64,000 bases of DNA, taken from NCBI RefSeq assembly GCF_002355595.1, contig NZ_AP017422.1:6204823-6268822 (forward strand), in the 5' to 3' direction. Positions 52,892 to 61,556 of this stretch are shown piece after piece. Numbering within the stretch: position 1 is the first letter of the stretch; every line of letters starts with the position of its first letter. The notes under the pieces are model-generated. The model made no database searches and was not told where the DNA came from. It saw only the letters and a program-made list of their open reading frames with translations. This DNA comes from Filimonas lacunae. Its GTDB lineage: Bacteria; Bacteroidota; Bacteroidia; Chitinophagales; Chitinophagaceae. Made by a program: the position numbers and the translations under genes.

Positions 52892-55468
52892 ATGAATATG
52901 GCTTTCATAAAAACCGGTTTTGTTTGTTTATTACTGCTGGTGCTGCATACAAGCTTTGCACAGGGCAGGGATAAGAACAACAAGCCATTAGTGTATGTAG
53001 ATAAAAAGGGCGTGCTGCGTTATACTGCCGACAATAAAGAGGCAGTGTTTTTTGGCACCAACTATACCGTTCCGTTCGCTTACGGCTACCGTTCGCACAA
53101 AGTGTTGAAGGCAGACATTAAAAAAGCAATGGAGCAGGATGTATATCACCTGGCAAGGCTGGGGCTGGATGCTTTTCGTGTACATATGTGGGATACTGAG
53201 TTAACCGATACTTTGGGCAACCTGCAGGAAAACGATCACCTGGCTTTGTTCGACTACCTGGTGTTTTTACTAGAGCAACGTAATATTAAAATAACCATTA
53301 CCCCGCTGGCTTTCTGGGGTAATGGTTATCCTGAAAAAGATGAGCACACAGCGGGATTCTCTTCTGTGTATAACAAAAAGCAGGTGCTGGTTACCGAAGC
53401 CGCTATTAAAGCACAGGAAAACTACCTGCAGCAATTGTTAAAGCACGTAAACCCGTATACGGGTAAAACCTACACTGCCGACAGGGACATTATACTGCTG
53501 GAAGTGAACAACGAGCCGTTTCACAGCGGCCCGCGTAACAAGGTAACCGACTACATTAACCGCATGGCCAAAGCTGTAAGAAGTGCAGGCTGGAACAAGC
53601 CGGTGTTTTACAACATCAGCGAATCGCCCAACTATGCGGGTGTAGTAGCCAAAGCCAATGTAGATGGTTTTAGCTTTCAATGGTATCCTACCGGTCTGGT
53701 AGCCAACCATACCATACAAGGCAACTTTTTACCGAACGTAGATCAATACCGCATTCCTTTTACCGACAGCATACCTGAGCTGGCTGGTAAGGCCAAAATG
53801 GTATACGAGTTTGATGCAGGGGATGTACTGCAATCTGTCATGTATCCTGCTATGGCCCGAAGCTTTCGGGCAGCGGGTTTTCAGTGGGCCACGCATTTTG
53901 CTTACGACCCCATGGTTACGGCCTATGCCAATACCGAATACCAGACACATTACCTTAACCTGGCCTATACGCCAGGCAAAGCCATCAGCCTGTTAATAGC
54001 TGGTAAGGCATTTCATATGTTGCCCAGGTTTCAGCAGTACGAAGCGTATCCGAAAGATTCTTCTTTCAGCGCTTTCCGTACTTCCTATAACAATCAGTTA
54101 AGTGAGATGAACACCGCCGATGCGTTCTATTATTCCAATACCACGCAAACACAGCCGGTAAATGTAAACGCACTGCAACATATTGCAGGCGTGGGTTCAT
54201 CACCCATAGTGCAATACAGCGGCCACGGCGCGTATTTTATAGATCAGCTGGCTGAAGGCGTTTGGCGTTTAGAGGTAATGCCCGATGCGGTAGTGATAAA
54301 CGATCCGTTTCAGAAGGCTTCTTTAAGTAAAGAGGTGACGCGCATTTTGTGGAACACACAAAACATGCACCTGCAATTACCAGCTACTGGTAGCGACTTT
54401 ACCATTGCACCTTTAAATGCAGGTAACAACTGGCAGGCCGCCGTAAGCAACGGAAGCTTTACTATACAACCCGGCAGCTACCTGGTTGTAGCTAAAGGTA
54501 AAGATGCCAGTACCTGGAAAGGTGAAAGCAAAACAGGTGTTATTGCCCTTAGTGAATATGTAGCACCTGCTGCTGTTAACAGCACACCGCTGGTGATTCA
54601 TACACCTTTTACCGAAGTAACCGCCAATAAAGCTTTTACTATTAAAGCCACTGTTATCGGTGTAGCAACTACCGATAAAGTAACGCTGTTTATTAACCGG
54701 CTCAATGGCGATTACAAACAGGTAGGTATGGAAAGGGTTACGCCTGTTGATTACAGTGCAGTGGTGCCGGCCGAACTGGTAACACCCGGCGTATTAAATT
54801 ATACCATTGTAGTGCAAAAAGCAGATACCGGTTACTATTCTTTCCCCGGTAATATCCAGGGCTATCCGTTTGCCTGGGATTACTTCCACACCAACACATG
54901 GAGCACATTAGTGGCAGCACCAGGCAGTGCATTAACCTTGTTTACTGCCAGCACTGACCGTCATATGTTTGCTTATCCCAACTGGTCAGAAGATGGCAAA
55001 ACCTCCGACTTTGTTACCGGCAACACTATCGGCAGCATGCTGTATAGTATCTTTTCCAAAGCACCTGAAAGCGCGCAACCTGCTGTTGCCTGGCAGTTGT
55101 TTGTAGGCGATAAGCTGGCCCCCCGTTCAACCGAACTGCCACGCTTTACCACCTTACAGGTACGTGCCAGATCGTATTATAACAAACCCGCACAGGTAAA
55201 AATAATACTGATCAATAGCAACGCCGAAGCATTCAGTGCTACAATTACAGTAAACAACACTTTACAGGATATCCACATTCCGTTAAGCAGTTTACATAAA
55301 GAGGAGATGTTATTACTGCCACGCCCCTATCCTTCTTTCCAGGCTTTGTGGTTTAACAGCAATAGCAACAATGCTTTTAACCTGCAACAGGTAGAAAAAC
55401 TGGAAGTAGTGATAAAGCAGGAAGAGGGTGGCGCCGGCGTTACCATTGAATCTGTTCAACTGCAATAA
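52892..55468 (+). CDS. Clan GH-A glycoside hydrolase with C-terminal beta domains, probable beta-galactosidase
   Basis: 858 residues. Signal peptide (FVCLLLLVLHTSFAQG). A (beta/alpha)8 domain, residues 35-400: HLARLGLDAFRVHMWDTEL, acid/base Glu208 in LLEVNNEPFHSGP, nucleophile Glu306 in KMVYEFDAGD. C-terminal about 450 residues are beta-rich (an Ig-like piece around 560-640, a jelly-roll-like module at the end, VRARSYYNKPAQVKIILI). The family could not be fixed by eye; it is not a plain GH2 or GH5. With GH53 next to it, an exo-acting enzyme on galacto-oligosaccharides (such as the GH147 type) is the best guess. Confidence 0.7.
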   Translation: MNMAFIKTGFVCLLLLVLHTSFAQGRDKNNKPLVYVDKKGVLRYTADNKEAVFFGTNYTVPFAYGYRSHKVLKADIKKAMEQDVYHLARLGLDAFRVHMWDTELTDTLGNLQENDHLALFDYLVFLLEQRNIKITITPLAFWGNGYPEKDEHTAGFSSVYNKKQVLVTEAAIKAQENYLQQLLKHVNPYTGKTYTADRDIILLEVNNEPFHSGPRNKVTDYINRMAKAVRSAGWNKPVFYNISESPNYAGVVAKANVDGFSFQWYPTGLVANHTIQGNFLPNVDQYRIPFTDSIPELAGKAKMVYEFDAGDVLQSVMYPAMARSFRAAGFQWATHFAYDPMVTAYANTEYQTHYLNLAYTPGKAISLLIAGKAFHMLPRFQQYEAYPKDSSFSAFRTSYNNQLSEMNTADAFYYSNTTQTQPVNVNALQHIAGVGSSPIVQYSGHGAYFIDQLAEGVWRLEVMPDAVVINDPFQKASLSKEVTRILWNTQNMHLQLPATGSDFTIAPLNAGNNWQAAVSNGSFTIQPGSYLVVAKGKDASTWKGESKTGVIALSEYVAPAAVNSTPLVIHTPFTEVTANKAFTIKATVIGVATTDKVTLFINRLNGDYKQVGMERVTPVDYSAVVPAELVTPGVLNYTIVVQKADTGYYSFPGNIQGYPFAWDYFHTNTWSTLVAAPGSALTLFTASTDRHMFAYPNWSEDGKTSDFVTGNTIGSMLYSIFSKAPESAQPAVAWQLFVGDKLAPRSTELPRFTTLQVRARSYYNKPAQVKIILINSNAEAFSATITVNNTLQDIHIPLSSLHKEEMLLLPRPYPSFQALWFNSNSNNAFNLQQVEKLEVVIKQEEGGAGVTIESVQLQ

Positions 55469-55490
55469 GAGACATACAGCACTTCATATA

Positions 55491-55530
55491 AAAAGCTCCT
55501 GATAAGTTATTTACTTTTCAGGGGCTTTTT
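55491..55530. terminator. Terminator at the end of the galactan operon
   Basis: AAAAGCTCCTGA, loop, TCAGGGGCTTTTT with one G-U pair, 22 bases past the last stop; the convergent aspartic-protease-like gene ends 18 bases beyond. Confidence 0.8.
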
Positions 55531-55548
55531 TATTACCGGTATGGTATA

Positions 55549-56811
55549 TTACCGGAAGTAGATGAGTTTTCGTTTAAAGTTGATGGCAGTTTTATAGCTT
55601 TTCAAAAAGTCAAGCCCCAGTAAGCCATCTAAAGGGTAAGTATCCGTTACGCCATCGTATACCTGGCTGTTGCCCTCCACTACCACCGGCATATTGTTAA
55701 AGTCCAGTGAACCTATTTTCATTTTACCAACAGTTCCTTTAATGCGCTCTGGCTGTACATTTTCACGTTCAGCTGCCACATCCGCCACATGCTCCATAAA
55801 AGGCAGCACCGCATTTTTGTGACGGGCAAACAATACGGTATTGGTAATGCTGCAATCTATACCCATACGAAAAGGCTGGTCACCAATAGTTACCATTATC
55901 ACCGGAATATGCCTGCGCATTTCCACCGGCCCCATATAAGTAATATTGGCCGGGCGGTATTGCTGGCTGGTATAGTCGCCCAGCACATCTGTTTTTACCA
56001 GGGTAATTTTCCCCGCAGCAATATCAAAGCGAATTTCAAAATCACGCAAAGTGTTATATCCAATGCTACCCAAAAAGGGTAATGCCCCATCTCCACCCAC
56101 AGCACCGGTAGTCATTACCATGCTCATAAAATTGGTTAACCGCATACGGCCGGCAGTGAACGCATTTACCCTACGCATCCATATGCCTTCTGCTTTACTA
56201 TGCGCACCCGCTTCTGTAGCAGTATTGGCGGCCAATAGCTTTAGCGAATCGGCAAAATAAGCACGGTTTAAAATCATTTCCGGCGAACCGGTATCCAGCA
56301 AAAAAAGGCCTTTGCGGCCGTCAACCTCTGCTTTGATATATACACGATCGTCCTTAATAATAAAGGGGAGTGATAAAGTATCAGGCGCCGTCAGCACATG
56401 CACAGCAGATTTATGCTCGTTCAATGCAGCGCTTTTTACCACGTTCAACTCGGCAATACGCCCGCCGCTGTTTAGTAAAAAATCGGGATACGCCGCTTTG
56501 CCACCGTCGTACATCACCTCCATTTTTACACGGGTACCGGTGGTTTCTTTATCTACGGCAATAATTTTATAGGCTTTTACCGGTGGATACTTAGCCAGTA
56601 ATAAGGGAACTACACGGGCATTCATGCCCCGGGGTAAGCTGCTGATAACACAACTGTCATCCATTAAGGGCAATAAATAACCCACCTCTTTTTTATCCAG
56701 CGCACTATACACACTATCTGCAATATCCGAATAGCTCCTCTCCTGGCAGTAAGCATTATTCATACTCCATGCAACCAAACAAACAATAAGCAGTGCCAAC
56801 TTCCTCTCCAT
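55549..56811 (-). CDS. Secreted retropepsin-like aspartic protease family protein
   Basis: 420 residues with a signal peptide (LALLIVCLVAWSMNNAYC). Residues about 25-130 resemble a small NTF2/DUF3887-like domain (DIADSVYSALDKKEVGYLLPL). Residues 150-420 are a clan AA aspartic-protease fold with two halves: the first has the intact catalytic motif FLLDTGSPEMILN; the second has GIDCSITNTVLFA, where DTG is replaced by DCS. GLLGLDFLKSYKTAINF near the end is typical of the family. Activity is uncertain because of the second motif. Monocistronic. Confidence 0.78.
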   Translation of the reverse strand: MERKLALLIVCLVAWSMNNAYCQERSYSDIADSVYSALDKKEVGYLLPLMDDSCVISSLPRGMNARVVPLLLAKYPPVKAYKIIAVDKETTGTRVKMEVMYDGGKAAYPDFLLNSGGRIAELNVVKSAALNEHKSAVHVLTAPDTLSLPFIIKDDRVYIKAEVDGRKGLFLLDTGSPEMILNRAYFADSLKLLAANTATEAGAHSKAEGIWMRRVNAFTAGRMRLTNFMSMVMTTGAVGGDGALPFLGSIGYNTLRDFEIRFDIAAGKITLVKTDVLGDYTSQQYRPANITYMGPVEMRRHIPVIMVTIGDQPFRMGIDCSITNTVLFARHKNAVLPFMEHVADVAAERENVQPERIKGTVGKMKIGSLDFNNMPVVVEGNSQVYDGVTDTYPLDGLLGLDFLKSYKTAINFKRKLIYFR

Positions 56812-56947
56812 TACGCCGGTTTAGGTTTTTATAGAGAGCGAAAATACATAGCGTCTTATTCCGTTACAAATGAATTGCGTAATAGAATCATTATGTATGC
56901 ATAAGTAAATAATAATCATTACCTATACCTTAAAAGTCGTCCATATT

Positions 56948-57706
56948 TTATTGGGGAATCACCTGTTGCTGGGCGGAGTAAGTTAAGGATTGGCGCTGAA
57001 AATAGCGCACGTGTTCGTTAAACTGGATACAGGGAATCCACTGCGGACTGCTTTTAATAATTTCCAGGGCGTGGGTGTCCAGTTCTTTGTAGCCCGATGA
57101 TTTACCCAGCCGCACATCTGTAACCTTTCCATCCGGAGCAATGGTAAACAGTATTTCCACCTCGCCGCTTATTTTCCCGGCTGCATAATCAATAGGCTGG
57201 TTGGCCGACACATGTTGCACCAGGTAACTTTTCCAGACCGAATCGCCACCCGGGAAAGTAGCAGGCCTGAAGGCAATGTAATTGGGTATTTCGCCACCGT
57301 TTTCATCCCATCCTTTTTGAATGTCGTAATTCCCCTGGGCATTGGTGTGAAAATAAGCGCGCTTAGCACCATTATTATAAAAATACCAGCCCTCTTTTCT
57401 TTTTCGGCCCTCCTGGTAAATAGAGTCGCGGATAACACCGTACCGGTCGTAACGACTGAAAAAACCTTGTTCAATCTTCCCTGCCGTGTCACTGAACGAG
57501 CCGGTGCGCATAACAATACCACTGTCTGCCCGGTAGGTTTCTTTTTTCAATAGCTGGTTTTGCCAGTATTTTTTCTCGTAAAAAGTGGCGGAATCTTTGG
57601 CTACAGGTTTCCAGATAGGGTTGTAATATGTGTAGATAGTATCTGACTGGGCACACACGTTGCCCCATATAACAATACCCATAACAGCTAACAGTACATA
57701 TCGCAT
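56948..57706 (-). CDS. TonB C-terminal domain protein with MORN/YwqK-like repeats
   Basis: 252 residues: signal-type N-terminus (YVLLAVMGIVIWGNVCAQ), a repeat part with variants of YDRYGVIRDSIYQEGRKRKEGWYFYNNGAKRA (MORN/YwqK-like, about residues 60-140), then a TonB_C domain (GKISGEVEILFTIAPDGKVTDVRLGKSSGYKELDTHALEI). It lacks the N-terminal membrane anchor with proline-rich linker of classic TonB, so it is probably periplasmic or outer-membrane associated. Role unknown. Monocistronic. Confidence 0.8.
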   Translation of the reverse strand: MRYVLLAVMGIVIWGNVCAQSDTIYTYYNPIWKPVAKDSATFYEKKYWQNQLLKKETYRADSGIVMRTGSFSDTAGKIEQGFFSRYDRYGVIRDSIYQEGRKRKEGWYFYNNGAKRAYFHTNAQGNYDIQKGWDENGGEIPNYIAFRPATFPGGDSVWKSYLVQHVSANQPIDYAAGKISGEVEILFTIAPDGKVTDVRLGKSSGYKELDTHALEIIKSSPQWIPCIQFNEHVRYFQRQSLTYSAQQQVIPQ

Positions 57707-57835
57707 AGCAATACCGGCGGGTTAACGTTAAACAGATATTCTAAATTAACAAATACCCTTATAATCCCGCTAAAATCGTGCTACTATTACTAGGGTGTTC
57801 CTGTTTTCTTAAATTGCATTATTAAAATTCACAAC

Positions 57836-58276
57836 ATGAAGCGTATTTTATCATTATTCGTCTTTTGCACAATGATGAACCTGACGATGGCCCAGACCAA
57901 AGATGAAAAAGCAGTAGCCGCTGCTACAGAAAACCTGCGCAAAGCTTTGGTAGACGGAGATGGAGCTACTTTAAACAAACTGACCGACGACAAACTTACC
58001 TACGGACATTCCGGCGGCGCTAAAGCGGAAACCAAAAAAGAGTTTATTGATAATATTGTGAACGGTAACTCTGATTTTGTAAGCATTGACCTTACAGATC
58101 AAACAGTTATAGTAGAAGGCGCTACTGCTGTAGTACGTCACCGCCTGGTTGCCAGCACCAATGACAAAGGCAAAGAACCCGGCACAGTAGATCTGCTGAT
58201 TTTGCTGGTATGGCACAAAACCAAAGCAGGCGACTGGAAACTGCTGGCCCGCCAGGCAGTAAAAACCAAGCACTGA
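57836..58276 (+). CDS. Secreted NTF2-like (DUF4440-type) protein
   Basis: 146 residues: signal peptide (ILSLFVFCTMMNLTMAQT), then a single NTF2-like alpha+beta domain (AVAAATENLRKALVDGDGAT, KLTYGHSGGAKAETKKEF, GDWKLLARQAVK). These proteins bind small ligands or act as scaffolds; no catalytic residues can be named. Monocistronic, upstream of hemN. Confidence 0.85.
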   Translation: MKRILSLFVFCTMMNLTMAQTKDEKAVAAATENLRKALVDGDGATLNKLTDDKLTYGHSGGAKAETKKEFIDNIVNGNSDFVSIDLTDQTVIVEGATAVVRHRLVASTNDKGKEPGTVDLLILLVWHKTKAGDWKLLARQAVKTKH

Positions 58277-58307
58277 TGAAATAAAGGGTATATACTGACG
58301 AATATCA

Positions 58308-58338
58308 TTGTATCCCCTTTTTACCCTGGGTAGCTTTG
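58308..58338 (+). promoter_or_regulatory. Promoter of hemN
   Basis: TTG (58308-58310), 20-base spacer, TAGCTTTG (58331-58338), then 18 bases to the hemN ATG. The best-spaced Bacteroidota-type promoter seen in the window. Confidence 0.6.
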
Positions 58339-58356
58339 TTACAGAAAAATAATCAC

Positions 58357-59724
58357 ATGTCTGTTCCAGTTGCCTTGTTACATCAATACAATATTCCTGT
58401 TCCCCGGTATACCAGCTACCCTACCGTGCCTGTTTGGCCGGCCGATATCGATTATGATAGATGGATAGTTACCGCCGGGGAACAACTTACCAGCCATGCC
58501 GCTTCTAAAGGTATTAGCCTGTATATACACCTTCCTTTTTGCGAGTCGCTTTGCACCTACTGTGGTTGCAACAAAAAAATCACCACCAACCACAACGTAG
58601 AAGTCCCCTACATTGATGCCGTGTTAAAAGAGTGGGAACTGTATGTGCAGCAACTACCCCAAAAGCCGGTGATTAAAGAGCTGCATTTGGGTGGCGGTAC
58701 CCCCACTTTCTTTTCGCCCGAAAACTTAGAGCGCCTGTTAAGCGGCATTTTTGAGCTGGGCACATTGGCCCCTACTCCCGAAATGAGTTTTGAGGGTCAC
58801 CCTGGCAATACCACTGCCGAACATTTATTGACTTTTTATAACCTGGGTTTTAGAAGAGTAAGCTTTGGCGTACAGGATCTGGACCCACAAGTGCAACACG
58901 TCATTAACCGCATACAGCCTTTTGAACAACTGGAAGAAGTAACCAGGCTGGCCCGCAACATTGGCTACCAGAGCGTTAATTTCGATTTGATCTATGGCCT
59001 GCCCCTGCAAACCATAGACAGCATTACCAACACCATTAACCGCTCCCTGGAACTGCATCCTGATCGTATTGCTTTTTACAGCTATGCACATGTGCCGTGG
59101 ACCAGCAAAGCCCAGCGCCTTTTTTCTGAAGCTGATTTACCTACCGCTGCCGTAAAACTGCTGTTATACCAGCAAGGCAAAAGAATATTTGCCGAACACG
59201 GTTACCAGGATATTGGTATGGATCATTTTGCCATTCCGGGTGATGCCTTGTATAAAGCACAACAAACCGGCATGCTACACCGGAACTTTATGGGCTACAC
59301 CACGCAGCACACCGCCGTGCTGGTGGGCCTGGGTGTATCGGCCATCAGCGACATAGGCATAGCCTACGCACAAAACGAAAAAACCATTCACGATTATTAC
59401 CAACGCCTGGAGAATAACGAGCTACCCGTAGCAAAAGGCATTTTCTTAACCGAAGAAGACCGTCTGTTTAAACAATACATACTGGACATCAGCTGCCGCG
59501 GCAAAACCACCTTCGTAAACAAATACCGCGAACAACTGGAACAATACAGCTACCCTGAATTAGACCAGCTGGAAGCCGATGATCTTATTTACCGCAATTC
59601 TAATGGCATAAAAGTAACCGACACCGGTAAGAATTTTATTCGCAACATCTGTCGTGCATTCGACCTGCATTTGTTGCGTAACGGTGAAAGTGGCGACAGG
59701 CCCATGTTTAGTAAAGCAGTGTAA
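58357..59724 (+). CDS. hemN: Oxygen-independent coproporphyrinogen III oxidase (radical SAM)
   Basis: Converts coproporphyrinogen III to protoporphyrinogen IX without oxygen. The frame starts at a TTG (58336) inside the promoter; the ATG at 58357 (MSVPVALLHQYNIPVPRYTS) is preferred, giving about 455 residues. Radical SAM cluster motif FCESLCTYCGCNKK (CxxxCxxC plus C), then HLGGGTPTF, VSFGVQDLDPQVQ, DLIYGLPLQT and DIGMDHFA. The N-terminal PRYTSYPTVP and the C-terminal domain mark true HemN rather than HemW. Ends at a bidirectional terminator shared with hemJ. Confidence 0.95.
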   Translation: MSVPVALLHQYNIPVPRYTSYPTVPVWPADIDYDRWIVTAGEQLTSHAASKGISLYIHLPFCESLCTYCGCNKKITTNHNVEVPYIDAVLKEWELYVQQLPQKPVIKELHLGGGTPTFFSPENLERLLSGIFELGTLAPTPEMSFEGHPGNTTAEHLLTFYNLGFRRVSFGVQDLDPQVQHVINRIQPFEQLEEVTRLARNIGYQSVNFDLIYGLPLQTIDSITNTINRSLELHPDRIAFYSYAHVPWTSKAQRLFSEADLPTAAVKLLLYQQGKRIFAEHGYQDIGMDHFAIPGDALYKAQQTGMLHRNFMGYTTQHTAVLVGLGVSAISDIGIAYAQNEKTIHDYYQRLENNELPVAKGIFLTEEDRLFKQYILDISCRGKTTFVNKYREQLEQYSYPELDQLEADDLIYRNSNGIKVTDTGKNFIRNICRAFDLHLLRNGESGDRPMFSKAV

Positions 59725-59745
59725 GTATATAAAATTAAGTAAATT

Positions 59746-59773
59746 AAAAAGGCGGCTACTTAGCCGCCTTTTT
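59746..59773. terminator. Bidirectional terminator between hemN and hemJ
   Basis: AAAAAGGCGGCTA and TAGCCGCCTTTTT, a 13-bp perfect stem with a 2-base loop; overlaps the hemJ stop codon (59756-59758). Confidence 0.85.
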
Positions 59774-60316
59774 GTTTCTTATTATCTTATAGATTTTTAT
59801 AGCACTCATCAGCACTATAATAAACAGGATTAACCCCACCACGCCCCACACAAAGCTCATGCTTTGTTTTACAGTAACCAGCATTACAATGGCTACGAGT
59901 AAAATAGTAGCCACTTCATTCCACACACGTAGTTGTTGCGAAGTATGTTTAAATACGCCTGCTACCTGTTGCTTAAAAATGCCATGCAGGAAGAAGAAGT
60001 ATGCGTATAATACGACTACAAAAACCAACTTCAATAATAACCAGCGACCTTCCGGTGCAAATAGTATAAGATTCCAGCCGTAGTAAAACATTACAGTGGG
60101 GCCGAGTATCAAAGTAAGTATAGCAGAAGGCCAGGTAATGCCGTACCATAGCCTTTTCATCATAATAGAAAACTGCTCACGCAAGGCGTTTTTGGCAGCT
60201 TCCTCTTTTTCACCGGCTTCTACGTTGTAGATAAAAAGCCGTGGCATGTAAAAAATACCTGCAAACCAGGTAACTACAAAAATGATGTGAAGGGCTTTCA
60301 GGTATAAATAGGCCAT
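59756..60316 (-). CDS. hemJ: Protoporphyrinogen IX oxidase HemJ (CopD/UPF0093 family)
   Basis: Membrane enzyme oxidising protoporphyrinogen IX to protoporphyrin IX. 186 residues with four helices and the conserved HIIFVVTWFAGIFYMPRLFI at the start (heme-ligand His), LWYGITWPSAILTLILG, WLLLKLVFVVVLYAYFFFLH and WNEVATILLVAIVMLVTVK. It starts 4 bases after the hemH stop, so hemH-hemJ form an operon; this is the step between HemN and HemH. Confidence 0.93.
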   Translation of the reverse strand: MAYLYLKALHIIFVVTWFAGIFYMPRLFIYNVEAGEKEEAAKNALREQFSIMMKRLWYGITWPSAILTLILGPTVMFYYGWNLILFAPEGRWLLLKLVFVVVLYAYFFFLHGIFKQQVAGVFKHTSQQLRVWNEVATILLVAIVMLVTVKQSMSFVWGVVGLILFIIVLMSAIKIYKIIRNKKAAK

Positions 60317-60320
60317 GGTG

Positions 60321-61364
60321 CTATGCTTTTACCGGTTCGGTTTTAGGTGCGCCAGACAATTTTACCAATGCATCTACCCACTGCGTTTGCACGTTCATGC
60401 AAGGGATATGCGTAAAATGCTCGCCACCCGCATGCTCAAATATTTCTTTACCGCCAATAGCCATTTCTTCCAGTGTTTCCAGGCAGTCGCTTACAAAAGC
60501 AGGACATACCACTAATACCTTTTTCACACCTTCGTTCGGCAGCTCCGCTAAACGTACCGCTGTAAAAGGCAGTAACCATTTATCACGTCCCAGTCGGGAC
60601 TGGAAGGTTTGTTCTACTTTTTCGGCTGGTAAATTCAACTCCTGTTGTACAAGGCGGGTAGTTTCAAATGTCTGGTGACGGTAACAATAGGCATGTGCCG
60701 GAGAAGGCGTGCTGCAACAGTTTTCAGTTTGCAGGCAATGACAACCGGTAACATCTCCCAATTTGATATGTCTTTCAGGAATACCATGATAGCTGAATAT
60801 GATTTTGTCATAATCTTCTTTCAGGTAAGGCTGAATACTGGCAGATAATGCTTTGATATAATCCTTATCATTGTAATAAGGGGGCACAATAGTAAGGGTA
60901 AACTTATAGCCCTGTTTCTCCTTCACTTCCTTCATATACTCCACTGCCGTTTCATAACTGCTCATGGCATAATGCGGATACAGCGGGAATAAAATCACCT
61001 CTTCCAGGTCAGGCACTTGTTTCAACAAGCTATCGTAGGCCGCTTTAGGAGTAGGATTGCCATAACGCATGGCTATTTCAACGGGTACAGATACTTTTTC
61101 CTGTACTGCTTTCTGTAATTGTTGGGTCAATACTACCAGCGGTGAGCCTTCTTTCCACCAGATAGTACGGTAAGCTTCTGCCGATTTAGGCGCACGGAAA
61201 GGCACAATCAGGCCTTTTACCAGTAATGCACGGAAAAACCAGGGCGCATGAATAACTCTTTTATCCATCAAAAACTCATCCAGGTACTTTCGTACATCTT
61301 TCACTTCTGTAGAATCGGGCGATCCCAGGTTCATCAATATAATTGCACGCTTCTTCTCTTGCAT
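60321..61364 (-). CDS. hemH: Ferrochelatase
   Basis: Inserts Fe2+ into protoporphyrin IX, the last step of haem b synthesis. 347 residues: RAIILMNLGSPDSTEVKDVR at the start, SYHGIPERHIKLGD containing the catalytic His, and QSRLGRDKWLLPFT, VLVVCPAFVSDCLETLEEM near the end. CHCLQTENCCS in the middle has four Cys, which may hold a [2Fe-2S] cluster as in some ferrochelatases. First gene of hemH-hemJ; divergent from hemA. Confidence 0.95.
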   Translation of the reverse strand: MQEKKRAIILMNLGSPDSTEVKDVRKYLDEFLMDKRVIHAPWFFRALLVKGLIVPFRAPKSAEAYRTIWWKEGSPLVVLTQQLQKAVQEKVSVPVEIAMRYGNPTPKAAYDSLLKQVPDLEEVILFPLYPHYAMSSYETAVEYMKEVKEKQGYKFTLTIVPPYYNDKDYIKALSASIQPYLKEDYDKIIFSYHGIPERHIKLGDVTGCHCLQTENCCSTPSPAHAYCYRHQTFETTRLVQQELNLPAEKVEQTFQSRLGRDKWLLPFTAVRLAELPNEGVKKVLVVCPAFVSDCLETLEEMAIGGKEIFEHAGGEHFTHIPCMNVQTQWVDALVKLSGAPKTEPVKA

Positions 61365-61506
61365 ATGTGGGAAAAAATAAGCGCAAAGTTATGCCAACGA
61401 AAGCAGGTTTGGTGCTGCATTTACGGATTTAAAGCCGTTTTTTATCTATGACAGAGAAATGACAATGGAATGACCGAAATCATTCCTTTATGCTACCCTT
61501 GGCAAG

Positions 61507-61514
61507 TACCTTTG
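61507..61514 (+). promoter_or_regulatory. Possible -7 element of hemA
   Basis: TACCTTTG fits TAnnTTTG, 42 bases before the hemA ATG; no TTG at the usual -33 distance. Confidence 0.4.
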
Positions 61515-61556
61515 TGCCATCTGAATAAGAAAGGTTTTTGACTAGCAGGTAAGTAT

